A program made the position numbers and the translations under genes. Positions 59,434 to 64,000 of a DNA stretch of 64,000 bases are shown here, piece by piece. Under the pieces are notes generated by a model, which worked only from the letters and a program-made list of their open reading frames with translations, did not search any database and had not been told where the DNA came from. Every line of letters begins with the position of its first letter. The first letter of the stretch is position 1. The DNA is from Acanthornis magna. Its lineage: Eukaryota > Chordata > Aves > Passeriformes > Acanthizidae. Location of the stretch: the NCBI GenBank assembly GCA_036785705.1, contig JAWUZG010000056.1, forward strand, positions 17,280,001 to 17,344,000, given 5' to 3'.

Positions 59434-59857
59434 ACCAATGATTAGCAAAAGAACTTCATATTGACCTGCTCCAGCAGTGAGCAGTCACACCTTTATCCAA
59501 ACCAGTTGTCCTTTCTGCGCTCACATCTTTCCTAAGTGTGAAAGCTCAGAGGAAATGTTTGGCTGTAGGTGAGCAGAGCACAGGAGTATGAAGATCCAAA
59601 GTATTCCTTCACTTCTCTGCTCTCATGTGTGCAAGGGAACAGGGGGAGGAAAACGAGGCATGGAAAGTATTAGACAGAAAAAGGAAAATCACCGAGAGTA
59701 GGAGGAAAGAAGGAGAAAGTGTATGTAAGAAAAGAACACTGAGAGAAATAGGTTAAAACAAGGATAGAAAAAACCCAACTATGTAAAATCCTGAAACAAC
59801 AGAGAGGAAAATAAAGAGCTGAAAGGAAAGGCCACGTGCATTGCTGCTGTCTCTGCC

Positions 59858-59980
59858 TCACTGTCCCACATAATATGTCCCTGAAATGATGAAGGTCACC
59901 AGCACATTATGGGAAGTAGCCAGCAATGAGAAGCCCATTACCACCAGCAGAGAAATGATCAATTTGTTTATCCTTGTTAT
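59858..59980 (-). other. Hydrophobic open frame after a strong acceptor, possible terminal exon
   Basis: On the MEGF11 strand a strong acceptor (TTTTGTGTTTTCAG|ATA) opens directly into 40 codons and a TGA stop. The peptide includes LIISLLVVMGFSLLATSH and VLVTFIISGTYYVGQ, which could span a membrane. I do not recognise the family. The preceding MEGF11 exon must end with one base of a codon, which would put the splice into another frame that also stops early. It could be a transcript-truncating alternative exon, a decayed foreign exon or chance. Confidence 0.18.
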
Positions 59981-60885
59981 CTGAAAACACAAAACACCGT
60001 GGGACAGGGGTGGGCTCGTCCTGCTCCCCAAGGCTTTGGGTCCCCAGCTGCTTCCCCTGCCCAGCACACGACTCCTGCTTTTTACTCTTGGGTAGGCAGG
60101 GAATAATGACTAACTGTAATAAAATAAATAGCTGCTTCTTGCACACACGACATCTCCTGTCTGATTTCCTGGGCGCTGCATTAGCAGGGTTTATAAGTCA
60201 ATTTTTAAAACTCAGGACAGCATTAAAAACTGACAAATGCCACTCGGTCACGTCCCTGTTGTCACAGTTATTGAGGCCTCTGGAGAGAGTGTCAAAGAAA
60301 TAAAGCAAATTTCTTTTTTTGCTTAATTTGTGTCAATTGATTTCCTATTTTTAATTAATAATTCTAATTATGATGCAGCAAATTTACCCAACAGACACAA
60401 CTGGTTTAATCAGCGTGTATTGATTGTAACAGTAGAATTATCCCAGTGTTCCTGACACCATTGATTTTCTGTTGTGTGACTGTAAGAAAACAGCAGCTGG
60501 ACAGACTCTGGTGTCAGCTCACGGTGCTGATGATCCCTGAGCTATGAATTGGTGCTCCTGACCCGACAAATAAAAACACAGACATTATCTACTGCTTCAG
60601 CACTCCAGAGGAGGAATTTGGTGATTAAGGTATGGCACAAATAAGGGGTTTTAGTCACAGCAGTAGCAGTGGGAATGTGAAGGTGGGAGACACTGATCTG
60701 AGGCAAAAAGCAAAAGCTAAGGCAGACGTTAGAAGAGTCCTTGCAAAACTGAGCTAAATGACTTGGTGCAAGTTCCTAATTTGTCCTCGCTTTGAACAGC
60801 TCCCAAACATCTCTTTTAGCACATACTTAAATATCTGGGATAAAGATTTCAGGATATTTTTGAGCCTGAGTCTCACATTTTTTGT

Positions 60886-61135
60886 AGAATCACAGAATCA
60901 AAGAATTGGGGTTGGAAGGGACCTAGAAGCTCATCTTGTTCCAATCCTGCCCTGGGCAGGGACACCTCCCACTGTCCCAGGCTGCTCCAAGCCCTGTCCA
61001 GCCTGGCCTTGGACACTCCAGGGATCCAGGGGCAGCCACAGCTTCTCTGGGAAGCCATGTCAGAGCCTCCCCACCCTAACAGGAAGGGATTTCCTCCTAA
61101 TATATAATCTAAATCTCTTTCAGTTTGAAGTTTCA
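60886..61135 (-). mobile_element. CR1 LINE fragment, 3' end
   Basis: The reverse-complement tail AGAATCACAGAATCAAAGAA is followed by GGGGTTGGAAGGGACC, GGCTGCTCCAAGCCCTGTCC and CCAGGGGCAGCCACAGC. It is 5'-truncated at about 250 bp. Confidence 0.93.
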
Positions 61136-61849
61136 ATCACATTTCAGATTTTTTCCCTATTTCTTCCCCTTAGCTCCCTCTGAAGCTGCTCCCAGAGGCT
61201 GCAGAGTGTCCAGGCCATTGACACCTGGCACAGCCTGGGCTCTCCCAAATGTCACTGCTGTCCCCAGCAGCTTTGCTGCTCCAGAAGCAGAGCGCTGGCC
61301 TGAGAGAGAAAAGGAATTTACAGAGAAGGCACAATGTGACCCAAACTGCTGTTTAGCCCTTTTGCTGGAGTCATTGAGATTCCTGTAATTTTCTGGTCAT
61401 CGAGCTCCAAATTCTTCAGAAATTATATTAAAAGGTCCTTGGAGCAGCACAGAGAATTTGGAGCCATTTGCAATTTGAACAGTCCGACTTTGAAAGTGTA
61501 CAAAGTGTTTGCAGCAAAAGGTGGGTTTGAACTGACCCTCTGGAGCCAAGATGTTCCCAAGGGGTTTGGGAGGAAAATTGCCATGAGATCTGAAGGCTGG
61601 GCCAAAAACCAGTCCAGAAGGGAGAGGAAAACCAAGGAGGGTGGCACTGCCCCAATCTGGGAAGGCAGAGAACATCCCATCATTCCCAGAGGGATCACAG
61701 GGCACAGCATTCCTTCACCTGAGGGGCAGCCTGGGATTGCAACCAGCCTCTGAGAGGTGAGAAAGGGAAAGTCTGATTGGTTTCCTTGCAGAGTTAATCA
61801 GAGTGGAGTGGAAGATAAATCCCCAAGTTTCCCCTCATTTGGTTTTCTA

Positions 61850-62500
61850 TAATAGTTGGCAATATGAGCACATTTAGCAGAAAAGCTGCTGTGGTGGAGG
61901 GGAAATCACAAGTAATAGAAAAATTACAATTTTTCCTGAAGCTGTTAATTCATATTAAACATTTTCAGTTCTGCTTATTCAAACTATAATGTGTCAGGAA
62001 TAAACATGTGATTATACTAGTTAGCTTTTTGGCTAAAATATTTGGAACAGTAAAATTGATAGATAATTACAGTAACAGTTATTTGTTCCCTGCCAAACCT
62101 GCACTAAGGCATGTCTGCCTGCAGACTTATGTCTTTTTAAGCACAAAAAGATAAGCAGTACACATCATACACTTTGAATAATGAAAAAGATATCCTATGG
62201 CCAGCGTTTCAGAAGTGGAAACAGACTGTGGTTTGATTCAAACCATATCTATTTATGTACAATGGGATTTTAATTGGAGCTGCTTATCCCCGTGATACAA
62301 ATGAGGCAATGAAAAATGATTGATGCACTCGGGTAATTATTGTTATAGCACCTTGCAAACTACAACAAAAAAACTTTCGTGTACATAATGGCTGTTTAAA
62401 TTTTAATAAGATACAGAACTGCATTTCGGCAGGCAAAATATTAATGCTACGTTTTGAGCAATATTTATATTTCAATACAAACAATATTTAACTGAAAAAT
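61850..62500. promoter_or_regulatory. AT-rich block, candidate conserved noncoding element
   Basis: The stretch is dense in TTAATT, ATAATT and GGTAATTATTG cores. It contains a near-perfect palindrome, GGTTTGATTCAAACC at about 62230, and has no transposon landmark. Its regulatory status is inferred from composition only. Confidence 0.22.
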
Positions 62501-63607
62501 CAGAATACATGAGGAATGCTGGGTGGGCTTGTTTCAGTGATGAATAGATTTATTTTGGAAACATATGGAAGAAAGCAGAAAATGCATTAACCAGTTATTT
62601 TTCACAGTGGGAACATCCCAGGATGATATGGCACAAACTCCCTGTCTCCCAAAGTGTAAAAGTGAGGGTGATGGTGCAGATACATCTGCTCTCGTAAGAG
62701 TCACTGTTGCTGCTTCTCTATTTCCACCTCACAGCAAAGGTTAAGAGTGCAAAACCAGTTTCTGTTCATTATTATACAGCATGAATAGCAATATAAATTC
62801 TTAATAATTGTTATACCTAGGGGGGAAGTAAAGCAATTCTGCTCATTTAAATGAAATGAAAGCTGAGCACTCCAGCCATCCTTTCCCTCTGCAGCCACGG
62901 AACGCTGCCCCAGCAGGATGTGAGGCTGCTCCTGCTCTCTCCAGCACAGACAGATCACACTTTCTGGAATACTGAACAGCCAATAAGGCTCACAGAGGCT
63001 CTTACAGAGCACAGGACTTGAGCAGTGCAGACTCCAAGTGCAAGAGTCCTGTTAGAGGTAAGACTTCTGAAGATAAAAAAACTGCAGCAAAGAGTCTGTC
63101 TACACAATCAACTAATGTGTCATTTGTCAGGGAAGGAAGGGCCAAGTTAGCCTGAAAAAAATGCCAAGAAGATGCTTATAGGAGAGGAGGGTATTGAATA
63201 ACAGACCAAAGCAATCAAGACCTTCTCTGGTTATAATCTCATTTGTGCATTGACAGTATTTCAGTCAATAGCCTGTCATGCACTAGCCAAGAGTTGTATT
63301 GCAAAAATGTTTGGGCCATCATCTCAAATTTCATAGCTGGTGCCCTACAAGGTCAGAGAGTGGAATCATTACTCTTAATAGGGTGAGTGATCAAGCCATA
63401 AATCCAGCAAATCAAATTTTACTTTGGTGTTTCCTATCAAGAAAAATAATAAAACCTCCAAAACATTAAATTTTTATATATCATCATTTCTAGCAACCCA
63501 ATCCCATTGCATCAGGAAAATCAGAGGCCTCTGCATATAAAGCATGATCTCACTTTCACTGGAATCAATCACTGGTTCTCACTCTCTCTTTCAGAGAAGT
63601 AGGGGAT

Positions 63608-64000
63608 AATCATATAATCATAGAATGGTTTGGGCTGGAAGGGACAATTAAAGATCATCTCATTCCAACTCTGCCATAGGCAGGAACATTTTCCACTATC
63701 CCAGGCTGCTCCAAGCCCCATCCAGGCTGGCCTTGGACATTTCCAGGGATGCAGGGGCAGCCACAGCTCCTCTGGGCAGCCTGTGCCAGGGCCTCACTAC
63801 CTCACAGGGAACAATTCCTTCCTAACATCTCATCTAAATCTCTCTTTTTTGCAGTTTAAAACTATTCTCCCTTGTCCTATCACCATCTGTCTGTGTAAAA
63901 AGTGACTTCCCCTCTTTTTTGCAACCCTCTTTAAGGCTGCAGTGGGATCTCCCCCGGACTTTCTCTTCTCCAGGCTGAAGGGGAACAGTCAGGTTCAGAA
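63608..64000 (-). mobile_element. CR1 LINE fragment, runs to the window edge
   Basis: It begins with the tail AATCATATAATCATAGAATGG, then TTTGGGCTGGAAGGGAC, CCCAGGCTGCTCCAAGCCCC, ATGCAGGGGCAGCCACAGC and TTCTCTTCTCCAGGCTGAAG. The 5' limit lies beyond position 64000. Confidence 0.94.

Overview
This window is vertebrate nuclear DNA, most likely from a bird and plausibly a passerine. At least nine 3'-terminal fragments of CR1 LINE elements, the main avian retroposon, are scattered through it. The only protein-coding gene I can support is split into short GT-AG exons separated by kilobase introns. I see no bacterial, phage or plasmid features.

The whole window lies inside one gene on the minus strand. 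Eight exons, read from right to left, join without a gap into one intact frame of 426 complete codons. They encode about ten consecutive EGF-like repeats. The peptides match vertebrate MEGF11 (multiple EGF-like domains 11) domain by domain, and fit MEGF11 better than its paralogue MEGF10. In transcript order the exons are A (43189-43435), B (41139-41259), C (35636-35772), D (30187-30399), E (22540-22714), F (2840-2960), G (1452-1615) and H (944-1046). All splice phases agree. The signal peptide and EMI-domain exons should lie beyond position 64000. The remaining EGF repeats, transmembrane segment and cytoplasmic tail should lie beyond position 1. The family protein is a single-pass cell-surface receptor related to Draper/CED-1.

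The rest is intron. From left to right: 1-2960 holds exons F-H close together. 2961-22539 is a 19.6-kb intron with two CR1 fragments and a possible cryptic exon. 22715-30186 has a composite pentanucleotide array and a 112-bp tandem duplication. 30400-35635 has an AT-rich, homeodomain-motif-dense stretch and a 102-bp duplication. 35773-41138 contains the longest unexplained open frame, a 44-bp tandem array and a CR1. 41260-43188 has a CR1. 43436-64000 opens with a G-rich minisatellite of about 33 copies beside exon A, then carries five CR1 fragments.

I found no new gene system. The observations most worth checking are the G-rich minisatellite about 105 bp from a weak splice acceptor, the ATTCT/ACTCT/ATTCC array, the AT-rich regulatory-looking blocks, and two or three open frames with splice-like borders. 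Family assignments come from remembered protein sequences, not from a search.
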